This document shows, one piece after another, positions 8,622 to 17,835 of a DNA stretch of 64,000 nt. Made by a program: the position numbers and the translations under genes. Source of the DNA: Gammaproteobacteria bacterium (GTDB lineage Bacteria; Pseudomonadota; Gammaproteobacteria; GCA-001735895). Within the stretch, counting starts at the first letter, position 1; every line of letters starts with the position of its first letter. The notes below the pieces were generated by a model that saw only the letters and a program-made list of their open reading frames with translations, had not been told where the DNA came from and searched no databases. The stretch is from contig JAAEMR010000164.1 of NCBI GenBank assembly GCA_024225395.1, positions 1 through 64,000 on the forward strand, in the 5' to 3' direction.

Positions 8622-10427
8622 ATGACAGTAGCCTCCCGGCGTAAGTTGATTTCCATTGTGACCATATCGATTGCTCTCTGGTTGCTGGTATGGTTCAGCC
8701 ACACGGTCAGCCGACAAAATGGACTGGAAAATTTACACACCAGTAACCAGCAGCAACTGGAACAGTTTATCGGTCACCTCGATAGCAAACTTGCACGATT
8801 TAAATTTTTACCCAACCTGGTCGCTAAAAACCAGTTATTAGTCGAATTGTTAAATAACCCGGAAAGTACTCCCAGAGTCGACCTGGTCAATCATTTTCTG
8901 GAAGATATCAATACTGTAACCGGTGCCTCCGACACTTACCTGATGGATGCCAGCGGATTAACACTTGCTGCTAGCAACTGGCAAAGCGAACGCCCTTTTG
9001 TCGGAAGAAATTTTAGTTTCCGGCCTTATTTCACTGAAGCCATGTCAGGTAAACTTGGGCGATATTTTGCCCTCGGAAGCACCTCGGGAAAACGAGGTTA
9101 TTATTTTGCTTATCCAATTTACTATGCCGCCAATATAATCGGCACCATCGTAATAAAAATGGATTTATCCAACATCGAATTACGCTGGTCCGGGCGCAAC
9201 AGTCAATTTATTGTTAGCGATCCGGATGGCATCATATTTATCACAACCGATGCAAACTGGTTATATAAAAGTATCAAAACAATAACACCTCAGACAAGAA
9301 CAAAAATTTCAAATAGTCGGCGTTATGGTGATACGGAAATTGAGTTACTGGGTTTGAACACACAACAGGAAATTTCCCCTATCAGCTCAATTGTTCAACT
9401 TCCAGCAAAAAACAAAGCGACCAACAGCGAGTACCTGACTCTGCAACAAAATATGCCGGAGGCAGGCTGGAGCGTGATGATCCTGGCGCCGCTCGATAGA
9501 GTGAAGCAAAATAGTTTAAATGTTGTCAGCGTATTATTACTGGTTTTATTGCTATTAATGTTAACCGGCTTGCTGGGCTGGCAACGCCATAAAAGAAGGC
9601 TGGAAAGGGATCGTTTTCAACTCGAAGCACAAAAACAACTGGAGCAAAAAGTCTCTGTTCGAACCCGTGATTTAACCCAGGAAATTGAGCAGCATAAACA
9701 AACCGAAAAAGTTTTAAGAGATACGCAGGGAGAACTTATACAAACGGCAAAGCTGGCCGTACTGGGAGAACTCTCAGCCAGCATCAGCCATGAATTAAAC
9801 AATCCATTAGCCGCCATTAGAAGTTATGCCGATAATGCCCGGCAGTTCCTGACGCTGGATAAGCTGGACAAAGCTGATGAAAACCTGGATCGAATTGCCG
9901 GGCTGACCGAACGCATGGCAAAGATTAGCTCTCAACTGAAATTTTTTGCACGTAAATCCAGCGGCAACCTTGAAGTCATAAAAATAAAGACCGTCATACA
10001 GACGGCTATGGACATTGTACGTCCTCAATCAAAACGCAGCCATATAACAATCAACACATTAAAACCAGAAAGCCCGTTAAAGGCTATGGTTGACAATATT
10101 CAACTGGAACAGGTATTAATTAACCTGATCAACAATGCCATGAACGCTATTGGTGATAAACCACAGGGTGAAATTAATATCATTTCAGAACAGCAAAAGG
10201 AATGGGTTATGATTCATGTCGATGACAATGGACCGGGTATTGATGAAAACCATCTCGGTAACATCTTCGACCCCTTTTTTACAACCCGGGAATCAGGGCT
10301 TGGCCTGGGGCTTTCAATTTCGGGTAGAATTATAGATGGAATGAATGGCCACCTGTCTGCAACTAACTTGCCGAATGGTGGTGCAAGACTGACTATTTCA
10401 TTACCCGTGGTGGAAAAATTACAATGA
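8622..10427 (+). CDS. dctB: C4-dicarboxylate sensor histidine kinase DctB
   Basis: A 601-residue inner-membrane kinase. A first membrane helix (residues 10-28) and a second (about 302-322) flank a periplasmic double-Cache region containing the typical RPFVGRNFSFRPYFTEAMSG and GYYFAYPIY blocks of DctB. Then comes a coiled segment (VSVRTRDLTQEIEQHK), the phosphoacceptor domain with H390 in ISHELNNPLAAIRSYADNA, and a HATPase domain (NLINNAMNAIGD, DNGPGI, GLGLGLSISGRI). DctB senses succinate, malate or fumarate and phosphorylates DctD. The stop overlaps the dctD start by four bases (ATGA), so translation is coupled. The transporter it probably controls is dctPQM at 39.5-42.7 kb. Confidence 0.92.
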   Translation: MTVASRRKLISIVTISIALWLLVWFSHTVSRQNGLENLHTSNQQQLEQFIGHLDSKLARFKFLPNLVAKNQLLVELLNNPESTPRVDLVNHFLEDINTVTGASDTYLMDASGLTLAASNWQSERPFVGRNFSFRPYFTEAMSGKLGRYFALGSTSGKRGYYFAYPIYYAANIIGTIVIKMDLSNIELRWSGRNSQFIVSDPDGIIFITTDANWLYKSIKTITPQTRTKISNSRRYGDTEIELLGLNTQQEISPISSIVQLPAKNKATNSEYLTLQQNMPEAGWSVMILAPLDRVKQNSLNVVSVLLLVLLLLMLTGLLGWQRHKRRLERDRFQLEAQKQLEQKVSVRTRDLTQEIEQHKQTEKVLRDTQGELIQTAKLAVLGELSASISHELNNPLAAIRSYADNARQFLTLDKLDKADENLDRIAGLTERMAKISSQLKFFARKSSGNLEVIKIKTVIQTAMDIVRPQSKRSHITINTLKPESPLKAMVDNIQLEQVLINLINNAMNAIGDKPQGEINIISEQQKEWVMIHVDDNGPGIDENHLGNIFDPFFTTRESGLGLGLSISGRIIDGMNGHLSATNLPNGGARLTISLPVVEKLQ

Positions 10428-11785
10428 GTAATCAACAATCCAGAATCTTTTTTATTGATGATGAGCAGGATATACGACTGGCTAATGAACAAACTCTACA
10501 GTTAGCCGGTTTCGACGTTAAGTTGTTTGAAACTGCCGAAGATGCTCTGCCCCTGCTCAATAATTTATGGCCCAGTGCTATCATTTGCGATATTCGCCTA
10601 CCGGGTATTGATGGGCAAACTTTTCTGAGTGAAGTGCAGAAACTGGATAATGACTTACCAGTCATTCTAATCACCGGACATGGTGATATTTCGATGGCCG
10701 TCGATGCCATGCAAAAAGGCGCTTATGACTTCATCGAAAAACCATTTTCTGCAGATCGCCTGGTAGACACGGTAAAACGGGCACTGGATAAACGGCTTCT
10801 GACACTGGAAAATAGAACCCTGAAAAGTGAATTGCAAACCCAGGATGTTCTTGGCCCTCGTATCATCGGCAAAACCCCCGTCATGTCGGCATTACGCAAT
10901 AACATCAACAGTCTGGCAGACACTGATGCCGATATTCTACTCTTTGGTGAAACAGGGACAGGCAAAGAACTGGTCGCTCGTTCATTGCATGAACAAAGCA
11001 AACGCAGCAATAAAAATTTTGTCGCCATCAATTGTGGAGCAATTCCAGAAAATCTGATTGAGAGTGAGTTATTCGGGCATCAAAAAGGCGCTTTTACCGG
11101 TGCAGAAACCAACCGCGTGGGTAAATTTGAATACGCTCAGGGTGGCACTGTATTTCTGGACGAAATAGAATCCATGCCAATGCCCACCCAGGTTCGGCTA
11201 TTACGTGTTTTACAGGAACGCTCTGTCGAACGCCTGGGTTCCAATGAAAGCACAGATCTTGATATTCGTATCCTGGCAGCCAGCAAAATAGACTTGAAAA
11301 CCGCTTCAGACCGTGGAGAATTTCGAGATGACCTTTACTATCGATTAAACGTTGTCACTCTGGAGTTACCCCCGCTACGCGAAAGACGTGAAGACATTCC
11401 CCGATTATTTCAACATTTTCTACTGGACGCTTCAGCCCGTTATGGTAAGGAAGCACCCGCAATTCCACAAAATGCCAATCAAACATTGATGTCCTTCAAA
11501 TGGCCCGGTAATGTTCGTGAATTACGTAATGCTGCTGAACGTTATGTTTTACTGGGCGATGGGTGCGGCTTACAACTGGATGATAATGCCAGCCCCAGCC
11601 TGGTGCCCTGCGTACCCATGACATTACCTGAGCACGTCGAAGCCTTTGAGCGGGCACTGATTGAACAGGCGCTGTCAGAATCAGATGGCATCATCAAACA
11701 CACCATGCACCTGCTCGGATTACCCAGGAAAACCCTGTATGATAAAATGCAAAAATTTGGACTGGATAAACGGGTTTACAAATAA
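10424..11785 (+). CDS. dctD: Sigma-54-dependent response regulator DctD
   Basis: A 453-residue NtrC-type activator. The receiver domain (1-120) has the acidic pair IDDEQD and phosphoacceptor D56 (ICDIRLPGIDG). The AAA+ domain (about 145-375) has Walker A GETGTGKE, the sigma-54 contact loop GAFTGA, Walker B GGTVFLDEI and an arginine finger region. A Fis-type helix-turn-helix ends the protein (KHTMHLLGLPRKTLYDKMQKFGL). When phosphorylated by DctB it should drive open-complex formation by sigma-54 polymerase. Its likely target is the GG-N10-GC promoter ahead of dctP in this window. Confidence 0.93.
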   Translation: MSNQQSRIFFIDDEQDIRLANEQTLQLAGFDVKLFETAEDALPLLNNLWPSAIICDIRLPGIDGQTFLSEVQKLDNDLPVILITGHGDISMAVDAMQKGAYDFIEKPFSADRLVDTVKRALDKRLLTLENRTLKSELQTQDVLGPRIIGKTPVMSALRNNINSLADTDADILLFGETGTGKELVARSLHEQSKRSNKNFVAINCGAIPENLIESELFGHQKGAFTGAETNRVGKFEYAQGGTVFLDEIESMPMPTQVRLLRVLQERSVERLGSNESTDLDIRILAASKIDLKTASDRGEFRDDLYYRLNVVTLELPPLRERREDIPRLFQHFLLDASARYGKEAPAIPQNANQTLMSFKWPGNVRELRNAAERYVLLGDGCGLQLDDNASPSLVPCVPMTLPEHVEAFERALIEQALSESDGIIKHTMHLLGLPRKTLYDKMQKFGLDKRVYK

Positions 11786-11803
11786 CATTATTTTCTCTGG
11801 TCA

Positions 11804-12427
11804 TTAAAGATGAGCTTTTACCCATAAATCCACAATCGCCATCCCCGCCTGATCGACACTATCCCCGAAACAGATCACTCCATCTTCATGACCAGCCATG
11901 ACTAAAGTCCTTGTTCTAGATAAACTTTCCGAAGTAAATAAACGGGATATTTCAGTCGCCATACCCCGGGTTCCATATTCAATCGATTCATCAGTCACCG
12001 GGTAATTATTGTTCAGCCCAAACTGCCATAAACCCGGTGAATGAATATGCATCACGCACTGTATAGAAGAGCCTAACTGGTAAAACATGGAATGTGTTAA
12101 GGCTTCAGACGATGGCTTTACCGGCCCACTGGCAATTACGTGATTTTTTTCAACATCACAATATTTAACACAAACATAATCACTTTTCTCCAGCATCTCA
12201 TGATTTCCAGTCTGGGTTCCTGAAATTATAAATTGTGATTTATCAAGCTGGCTTCGCTGGCTCAAATTACCAAATCCGTAGCCTTCATAACGAGAGCTGT
12301 CCTGCCCAATCAGTCCCAGACCATGCAAAATTGAACGCCAGGTATTCAAATAATCCAGATTATCAGTCACGGGTTCTGACTGCTCATAATCGAGTCGATA
12401 CTTAATGACCCCTTCTAACTCACTCAT
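11804..12427 (-). CDS. Class II aldolase/adducin-like protein
   Basis: I prefer the ATG at 12427 (MSELEGVIKYRLDY) over an upstream in-frame ATG at 12475. The protein has the class II aldolase/adducin fold: GYGFGNLSQR substrate loop, FIISGTQTG, a PSSEALTHSMFY segment and the zinc-binding MHIHSPG pair; the distal His is in AGHEDGVI. Relatives act as fuculose- or ribulose-phosphate aldolases or epimerases, but this one lacks an obvious partner sugar pathway, so its reaction is unknown. It ends 18 bases from dctD on the opposite strand, a convergent arrangement. Confidence 0.8.
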   Translation of the reverse strand: MSELEGVIKYRLDYEQSEPVTDNLDYLNTWRSILHGLGLIGQDSSRYEGYGFGNLSQRSQLDKSQFIISGTQTGNHEMLEKSDYVCVKYCDVEKNHVIASGPVKPSSEALTHSMFYQLGSSIQCVMHIHSPGLWQFGLNNNYPVTDESIEYGTRGMATEISRLFTSESLSRTRTLVMAGHEDGVICFGDSVDQAGMAIVDLWVKAHL

Positions 12428-12528
12428 TAATAGCCCTGGTAAAGTCAAATAAAGTCTAATTTTACCCCCTGTCATAGGTTAAATGTGGGTTTAGGGATAA
12501 AAAACTTGCTTACTGTGCTATTAGATAA

Positions 12529-12562
12529 TGGGGTCAGCACCCTTAATTGCGAAAAATGCAAT
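12529..12562 (+). repeat. Possible transposase-linked end element
   Basis: Ahead of the transposase lies GGGGTCAGCACCCTTAATTG, a sequence type I associate with the flanks of REP-associated transposases in gammaproteobacteria, followed by a small inverted repeat ATTGC-GAAAAAT-GCAAT (12546-12562). I see no second copy at the right end, so an intact mobile unit is not shown. Confidence 0.35.
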
Positions 12563-12608
12563 ATTGATTTAAACTAGATATAACCTTACAAAGCAAGAGG
12601 ATATTGAA

Positions 12609-13301
12609 ATGCCAAGAAAACCGAGATTTTATTTACCCAATTACCCGGTGCATATCGTCCAGCGAGGTCATAACAAAAACAACGTATTTTTCGAAAAAGA
12701 AGATTACACGGCCTACCTTGAGTGGTTACAGGAAGGATCTGAATGGTATGACGTTCCGATTCATGCCTATGCACTTTTACCTAATGAAATTCATATTCTG
12801 GCCACACCGTCAGATAAAGAATCAGCCAGTCGCATGATGCAATACCAGGGTCGCTGTTACGTACCTTATATAAATAATAATCAAAATAAGACCGGGACTA
12901 TCTGGCAAGGTCGCTATAAAGCCAGCCTGATCGACCCGGAAACTCAACTACTGAAAAACATGTTATACATTGAAAATCTTCCGGTGCGCGAAAAACTGGT
13001 GAAATCACCAGGTGCATATAAATGGTCAAGTTATAAGTTTAATGCTCAGGGCAAGAAAAATGCTCTAATTACGGCGCATGATAAATACACCGAACTGGCC
13101 AAGACCGATAAAACCCGTCTCGACAAGTACACCACGCTCAGTAAAGCAGGTCTGACTGACGAAATAAAAGGTGATATACAGGATGCCTGGCAAACCGGTA
13201 CACCACTGGGTTCAGACAAGTTTAAGAAAATGGTCGAGCGTCGGCTGAAAATCAAGGTTGGACATGCCAGACGTGGTCGCCCGCGAAAAAACCCAGCATA
13301 A
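12609..13301 (+). mobile_element. RAYT/IS200-like Y1 transposase with altered HUH motif
   Basis: A 230-residue protein of the REP-associated tyrosine transposase group: N-terminus RKPRFYLPNYPVHIVQRGHNK, the TGTIWQGRYKASLI block, and the catalytic Tyr in MLYIENLPVRE. The metal-binding HUH signature, normally NHVH, reads NEIH here (ALLPNEIHILATP), so the first His is replaced by Glu. This could abolish or change nicking. The C-terminus ends in a basic AT-hook-like RRGRPRK. Such proteins are usually single-copy, domesticated and linked to REP palindromes rather than classical insertion sequences. I could not find REP clusters in this window. Confidence 0.85.
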
Positions 13302-13330
13302 GCTCATCCAGCCAAGGAACTTAGCTCCGA

Positions 13331-13364
13331 CTCCTGACTCCAAAAACTAATTGAACGTCAGGAG
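13331..13364 (+). promoter_or_regulatory. Hairpin that can mask the DUF3179 ribosome binding site
   Basis: CTCCTGAC (13331-13338) is exactly complementary to GTCAGGAG (13357-13364), with an 18-base loop. The right arm contains AGGAG, the only good Shine-Dalgarno before the ATG at 13371. Folding would hide it. Whether this acts as a translational switch or is just a weak stem is not known. Confidence 0.4.
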
Positions 13365-13370
13365 CCTTTT

Positions 13371-14321
13371 ATGCCGAAATCAATCAAAAGTCTGCTACGA
13401 ATCTGTGTAACCGTAGCACTAATATCTACTGTCTTTAGCTGCTTTGCAGCTCCCCATAATGGCTTTGACTTAAACAACTCGTTATTGGATACCAGTCTAA
13501 TTCTTGCCGGTGGCCCCGCTAAAGATGGTATACCAGCCATCGACCAACCCAAATTTATAGCGGCTAAAGACGCACACTACCTGAAACCTGCTGACCGAAT
13601 TCTGGGCATTCAAATAAATGGCAAAAGCAAGGCCTACCCCATTGCTATTTTAAACTGGCATGAAATCGTTAACGACAACATTAATGGGTCTCAATTTTCA
13701 ATCACTTACTGCCCGTTATGTGGAACTGGCGTAGCCTTTTCATCAAAGGTAACAGACAAAACCCTGGATTTCGGGGTATCCGGATTATTGTATAACAGTG
13801 ATGTTTTACTATATGACCGTCAAACCGAGTCACTGTGGTCTCAGATAAAATCTCAGGCTATAAGCGGTGAATTAGCCGGTCAGAAATTAACCCGTTTACC
13901 CATCTCACACACCAGCTGGTCAAATTGGTTAGAGACTCATCCAGAAACTGTGGTGATGTCAGATCAAACCGGTTATTCACGTGATTATTCCCGTGACCCA
14001 TACAGTGGCTATGAAAATTCAAGAGCAACCTATTTTCAGGTCACCAACAAGGCTCCGGATTATTACCACCCCAAAGAACGAGTATTAGGGCTTGAAATCA
14101 ACAATAGTTACAAAGCTTATCCTTTTAGTGAAATAGACAAAGCCAACACTGCACAATTAACCGATAACTTTGCAGGCAAAACTTTTACAATTCATTGGGA
14201 TAAGAAAAACCAGCAGGCATCTATTACCAGTTCATCAGGAAAAGAAATGATGGCTATTGAAGGCTTCTGGTTTGCCTGGTTTGCATTTCATCCAGAAACC
14301 GAGGTATTTAAATCGAAGTAA
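13371..14321 (+). CDS. DUF3179 domain-containing exported protein
   Basis: A 316-residue protein with a signal peptide (residues 1-26, hydrophobic core ICVTVALISTVFSCFA) followed by a DUF3179 domain. Family hallmarks are the early ILAGGPAKDGIPAIDQPKF, the AYPIAILNWHEIVND block, ITYCPLCGTGVAF with its paired Cys, and the later RDPYSGYE and GLEINNSYKAYPF. The function of DUF3179 is unknown; the CPLC motif suggests metal or redox chemistry in the periplasm. It shares direction with the hemerythrin gene 54 bases downstream, and a hairpin over its ribosome binding site may regulate translation. Confidence 0.85.
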   Translation: MPKSIKSLLRICVTVALISTVFSCFAAPHNGFDLNNSLLDTSLILAGGPAKDGIPAIDQPKFIAAKDAHYLKPADRILGIQINGKSKAYPIAILNWHEIVNDNINGSQFSITYCPLCGTGVAFSSKVTDKTLDFGVSGLLYNSDVLLYDRQTESLWSQIKSQAISGELAGQKLTRLPISHTSWSNWLETHPETVVMSDQTGYSRDYSRDPYSGYENSRATYFQVTNKAPDYYHPKERVLGLEINNSYKAYPFSEIDKANTAQLTDNFAGKTFTIHWDKKNQQASITSSSGKEMMAIEGFWFAWFAFHPETEVFKSK

Positions 14322-14375
14322 CAATGTTGCAACCGTTGTAAAATGCACCCGCCAATTTTCTTCGGATGTTCATTC

Positions 14376-14810
14376 ATGCAACGCATAAGACAACTACAAC
14401 CCCTCTCAATGGAGCATCATTTATCTCTGTCTCTGGCAGCACGCGCAATAAAAATCGCAAACGCTGGAGATCAGCTAAAAATAAAACAACTGTGCGAGCA
14501 AATAGTCGATGAATACAAAACTGTATGGCGCAGGCATTTTGATAATGAAGAACAGGCTATGTTTACTCCTTATTCAACACGAGATCAGCAAATTAAAACA
14601 CTATGCGATCAACTGACACAGGAACACAAACAGTTTGATGCATTTATAGAACAGATGAAGTCTGGAAATTATAAGGTTTTGCTGGAGTTTGGATCACTGC
14701 TTAAAAGCCATACCCGACTGGAAGAAAGGGAGCTTTTCCCTGTTATATCTGAGCGACTGTCCCAGTCAGAGCTGGATAAAATCTACCAGCAAATTACTGC
14801 ATCCGGTTAA
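14376..14810 (+). CDS. Hemerythrin-like HHE domain protein
   Basis: Starting at the ATG at 14376 (another in-frame ATG lies at 14343), the protein has about 144 residues and is a single four-helix hemerythrin-like bundle. Candidate diiron ligands are the paired His in SMEHHLSLS, HxxxE in HFDNEEQAMF, the His of EHKQFDAFI and HTRLEERELF. The motif spacing is of the HHE type rather than the classical O2-carrier type. Such proteins bind O2 or NO or protect iron-sulfur enzymes. It follows the DUF3179 gene and ends at a bidirectional terminator. Confidence 0.82.
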   Translation: MQRIRQLQPLSMEHHLSLSLAARAIKIANAGDQLKIKQLCEQIVDEYKTVWRRHFDNEEQAMFTPYSTRDQQIKTLCDQLTQEHKQFDAFIEQMKSGNYKVLLEFGSLLKSHTRLEERELFPVISERLSQSELDKIYQQITASG

Positions 14811-14830
14811 ATATTGTAAATTCCAGGCAC

Positions 14831-14859
14831 AAAAAAGCCGGATAAAAACCCGGCTTTTT
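14831..14859. terminator. Bidirectional terminator between hemerythrin gene and rpsT
   Basis: AAAAAAGCCGG, a short A-rich loop and CCGGCTTTTT form a compact GC stem with an A-run on one side and a T-run on the other, so it can stop transcription from both convergent genes. Confidence 0.85.
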
Positions 14860-14882
14860 CAATTATTCTATAAAGCTTTAAG

Positions 14883-15143
14883 TTACATTGCTTTAATTTG
14901 TGCATTCAGACGGCTTTTATGACGAGCAGCCTTGTTCTTGCTGATCAAACCATATTGCGCAGCTTTATCCATAACAGGAACTGCAGTTTTAAAAGCAGCT
15001 TCAGCTTTAGACTTGTCTTTAGCGTCAATCGCATTAACAATCGCTTTAAGATATGTACGCATCATTGAACGACGACTAGCGTTACGTTTACGACGGTCTT
15101 CTGCCTGTCTGGCGCGTTTTTTAGCTGATAATGAGTTAGCCAA
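14883..15143 (-). CDS. rpsT: 30S ribosomal protein S20
   Basis: An 86-residue, strongly basic, almost entirely helical protein that binds 16S rRNA early in small-subunit assembly. The family N-terminus [17 protein letters not shown] begins right after a TTG codon at 15143, preceded by AGGAGA at good spacing, so I use TTG although the open frame extends further upstream. A UUG start is also used by E. coli rpsT, where it is tied to autogenous translational control. It is divergent from murJ and has a near-consensus sigma-70 promoter at 15184-15212. Confidence 0.97.
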   Translation of the reverse strand: MANSLSAKKRARQAEDRRKRNASRRSMMRTYLKAIVNAIDAKDKSKAEAAFKTAVPVMDKAAQYGLISKNKAARHKSRLNAQIKAM

Positions 15144-15183
15144 GAGTATCTCCTGAATCCTGCAATGTAAAAATGAGGCGCGC

Positions 15184-15212
15184 ATTATCTTTGCTTGAAC
15201 GACGCCTGTCAA
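15184..15212 (-). promoter_or_regulatory. Strong sigma-70 promoter for rpsT
   Basis: Minus-strand TTGACA, exactly 17 bases, then GATAAT: consensus -35 and five of six bases in the -10. The bases after the -10 are GCGCGCC, a GC-rich discriminator of the kind found at stringently controlled ribosomal promoters. The start site would be near 15177, giving a leader of about 34 bases before the TTG codon. Confidence 0.8.
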
Positions 15213-15294
15213 CAGTAAAAAGCTGATCTGATCAATAAATTGATGATAATATGCGTCGTTTTTGTAAACAAGGCTATTTTCTGACTAATTCACT

Positions 15295-16845
15295 GTGAGC
15301 GGACTATTCAAATCAACCTTTCTGGTCAGTTTAATGACCCTGCTCTCACGAGTGCTCGGGCTGGCTCGTGACATTGTCATCGCTCGCTTTTATTCCGCTG
15401 GAATTGAAGCCGATGCTTTTTTTGTGGCATTCAAGATCCCCAACTTTATGCGCCGGTTGTTTGCCGAAGGTGCTTTTTCTCTTGCATTTGTACCAGTATT
15501 GACCGAGTACAAAAACAGTAGAACCCAGGATGAAATTCATCAACTGATTAACCGTGTGGCAGGAACTCTCGGTTTAATCCTGTTAATTATTACCAGCATA
15601 GGCGTTTTGGTATCACCGGCAATCGTGTATGTATTTGCCGCCGGTTTTATCGATCAACCCGAGAAATTCGATTTGACGGCCGATATGCTGCGTCTCACCT
15701 TCCCTTATATTCTACTCATTTCCATGACCGCTCTGGCTGGTGGTATTTTAAATAGCTGGAAACAGTTTGCAGCCCCTGCTTTCACACCGGTATTACTCAA
15801 CCTGAGCTTAATTGGCTGCGCGGTGTGGTTGGCTCCTCAATTAGACGTACCCGTGTATGCATTGGCCTGGGGTGTGTTAATCGCAGGTATCACCCAGATG
15901 CTATTTCAACTGCCATTCCTGTATAAGTTAGGCTTTTTACCCAAACCTGTGTGGGGATGGAAAGACAGCGGCGTACAAAAAATCATTAAACTAATGATAC
16001 CTGCTTTGTTTGGCTCATCAGTTGCCCAGATCAACCTGTTATTTGATACCTTCATCGCCTCTTTTCTGGTTTCCGGTTCAGTCGCCTGGTTATATTATTC
16101 GGATCGTTTACTGGAATTCCCGCTGGGTGTTTTTGGCATCGCTTTAGCCACGGTGGTGTTACCCAATTTATCAGAATCTCATGTCAAACAGGGTAAAGAT
16201 CATTTTAATAAAACTCTCAACTGGGCTGTTCAACTGGCTCTGGTTATCGCTCTACCCGCAACCCTGGGGCTATTATTGTTAGCCCAGCCAATTCTGACTA
16301 CCATGTTTCAATACGGCGCTTTTGGCGAGTCAGATACGTTAATGTCAAGCATGAGTCTGATGGCTTATAGCCTGGGTTTACCCGCTTTCATTCTGATCAA
16401 AATCCTCGCGAATGCTTTTTATGCCCGGCAGGACAGTAAAACGCCGGTTAGAATCGGCATCATCGCAATGGTCGTTAATATGTTTCTAAATGTTATCTTC
16501 GTTTTAACATTGCTTAATTACACTGACATCCCTGCACACGTTGGCCTGGCTCTGGCCACTACCGGTTCAGCCTATTGCAATGCGGGTTTACTGGCTCTGG
16601 CACTAAGACGCGATCAGTATTTAACCCTTGATCGCTCATTTACGTTAATGTTATTGAAACTATTACTCGCTGTTTTCGGCATGACAATTCTATTATTCAC
16701 TCTTTCTCAGGACCTGCATTTCTGGACCCAGCTGGAGTGGTTCGGCCGGCTATTTGAATTAATTTTACTTATTTTGCCCGCTATCTTGTGTTATGCCCTG
16801 TTGCTTTGGATAATGGGCGTACGACCCAGACACCTGGCCCATTAA
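15295..16845 (+). CDS. murJ: Lipid II flippase MurJ
   Basis: A 516-residue inner-membrane protein with about 14 hydrophobic helices, matching MurJ/MviN length. The N-terminus after a GTG start (SGLFKSTFLVSLMTLLSRVLG) and the following ARDIVIARFYSAG and FKIPNFMRRLFAEGAFSLAFVPVL are diagnostic of the family. MurJ moves the peptidoglycan precursor lipid II across the membrane. It is the first gene of the run murJ-ribF-ileS-lspA-fkpB-ispH and is divergent from rpsT. An ATCAA-TAAA-TTGAT palindrome (15231-15244) lies in the shared upstream gap; its binder is unknown. Confidence 0.96.
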   Translation: MSGLFKSTFLVSLMTLLSRVLGLARDIVIARFYSAGIEADAFFVAFKIPNFMRRLFAEGAFSLAFVPVLTEYKNSRTQDEIHQLINRVAGTLGLILLIITSIGVLVSPAIVYVFAAGFIDQPEKFDLTADMLRLTFPYILLISMTALAGGILNSWKQFAAPAFTPVLLNLSLIGCAVWLAPQLDVPVYALAWGVLIAGITQMLFQLPFLYKLGFLPKPVWGWKDSGVQKIIKLMIPALFGSSVAQINLLFDTFIASFLVSGSVAWLYYSDRLLEFPLGVFGIALATVVLPNLSESHVKQGKDHFNKTLNWAVQLALVIALPATLGLLLLAQPILTTMFQYGAFGESDTLMSSMSLMAYSLGLPAFILIKILANAFYARQDSKTPVRIGIIAMVVNMFLNVIFVLTLLNYTDIPAHVGLALATTGSAYCNAGLLALALRRDQYLTLDRSFTLMLLKLLLAVFGMTILLFTLSQDLHFWTQLEWFGRLFELILLILPAILCYALLLWIMGVRPRHLAH

Positions 16846-16887
16846 TATTAGACATCCATTGCTTTAAGAAAACCTCTGCCTGAACCC

Positions 16888-17835
16888 ATGAAACTCATCC
16901 GCGGATTACATAACTTAAACCAGCCTTTGCCCGGCTGCGTGGCGACTATCGGTAATTTTGATGGCTTACACCTTGGGCATCAGCATGTCATAAATCAGTT
17001 AAAGGCCGTTGCTGAAATAAAAAACCTTCCATCGGTGGTTTTAGTTTTCGAGCCACAACCGGTTGAATATTTTGCGCCGGAAAAAGCGCCACGCAGACTG
17101 GCCAGATTTCGTGACAAGATCAACCATATATCTGATATGGGCATAGATATCATGGTTTGTCTGCAATTCAATAAGGCTCTGGCCAATCTTTCAGCCGATC
17201 AATTTGTACAGCAAATTCTGATCGACCGCCTGAACCTAAAACACCTGGTGATAGGGGATGACTTTCGCTTTGGTAAAAAGCGTTGCGGAGATTTTGAGTT
17301 TTTACAACAAACGGGAAAAAAGCTGGGATTTGAAGTAGAAAATTCGCATACCTTACTGATCGATAACGAGAGAGTCAGCAGCACACGTATACGTAAATGT
17401 CTTGCTGATAACGACATGCTACAGGCAAGACAGCTACTAGGTCGCCCCTATACTTTATCCGGTAGAGTGGCACACGGAAAAAAGCTTGGTAGAGAGCTTG
17501 GTTTCCCCACCATAAACCTGAAAATGGGTAAACGACCGATTGCCGTTGATGGAATATTTGCGGTATTGGTCAAAGGCATAGATAATCGCACCCTGCGTGG
17601 TGTTGCCAGCATTGGCACCCGGCCCACGGTGAACGGAGTCGGCACCATTCTTGAAGTGTATATTTTAAACTTCTCAGAAGAAATTTACGGTTATTGTGTA
17701 GATGTAGAAATTCTGCATAAAATCCGTAATGAAGAAAAATTTGATTCATTAGACATACTGGTTAAAAAAATAAATCAGGATATCGATGAAGCTCATACTT
17801 ATTTTGAACACAACGAAATACTGGAAACAACGTGA
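16888..17835 (+). CDS. ribF: Bifunctional riboflavin kinase/FAD synthetase
   Basis: A 315-residue cytoplasmic enzyme that makes FMN from riboflavin and then FAD. The N-terminal adenylyltransferase domain (about 1-180) shows [17 protein letters not shown] and the [12 protein letters not shown] block; the C-terminal kinase domain (about 185-305) shows [20 protein letters not shown]. Length and order are normal. Its stop overlaps the ileS GTG start by four bases, implying coupled translation. FAD demand from the flavoproteins nearby fits but is not specific. Confidence 0.95.
   Translation: MKLIRGLHNLNQPLPGCVATIGNFDGLHLGHQHVINQLKAVAEIKNLPSVVLVFEPQPVEYFAPEKAPRRLARFRDKINHISDMGIDIMVCLQFNKALANLSADQFVQQILIDRLNLKHLVIGDDFRFGKKRCGDFEFLQQTGKKLGFEVENSHTLLIDNERVSSTRIRKCLADNDMLQARQLLGRPYTLSGRVAHGKKLGRELGFPTINLKMGKRPIAVDGIFAVLVKGIDNRTLRGVASIGTRPTVNGVGTILEVYILNFSEEIYGYCVDVEILHKIRNEEKFDSLDILVKKINQDIDEAHTYFEHNEILETT

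Noticed and set aside
15231-15244. ATCAA-TAAA-TTGAT as an FNR box in the rpsT-murJ gap
   Set aside because: The half-sites are in the reverse order to the FNR consensus TTGAT-N4-ATCAA.
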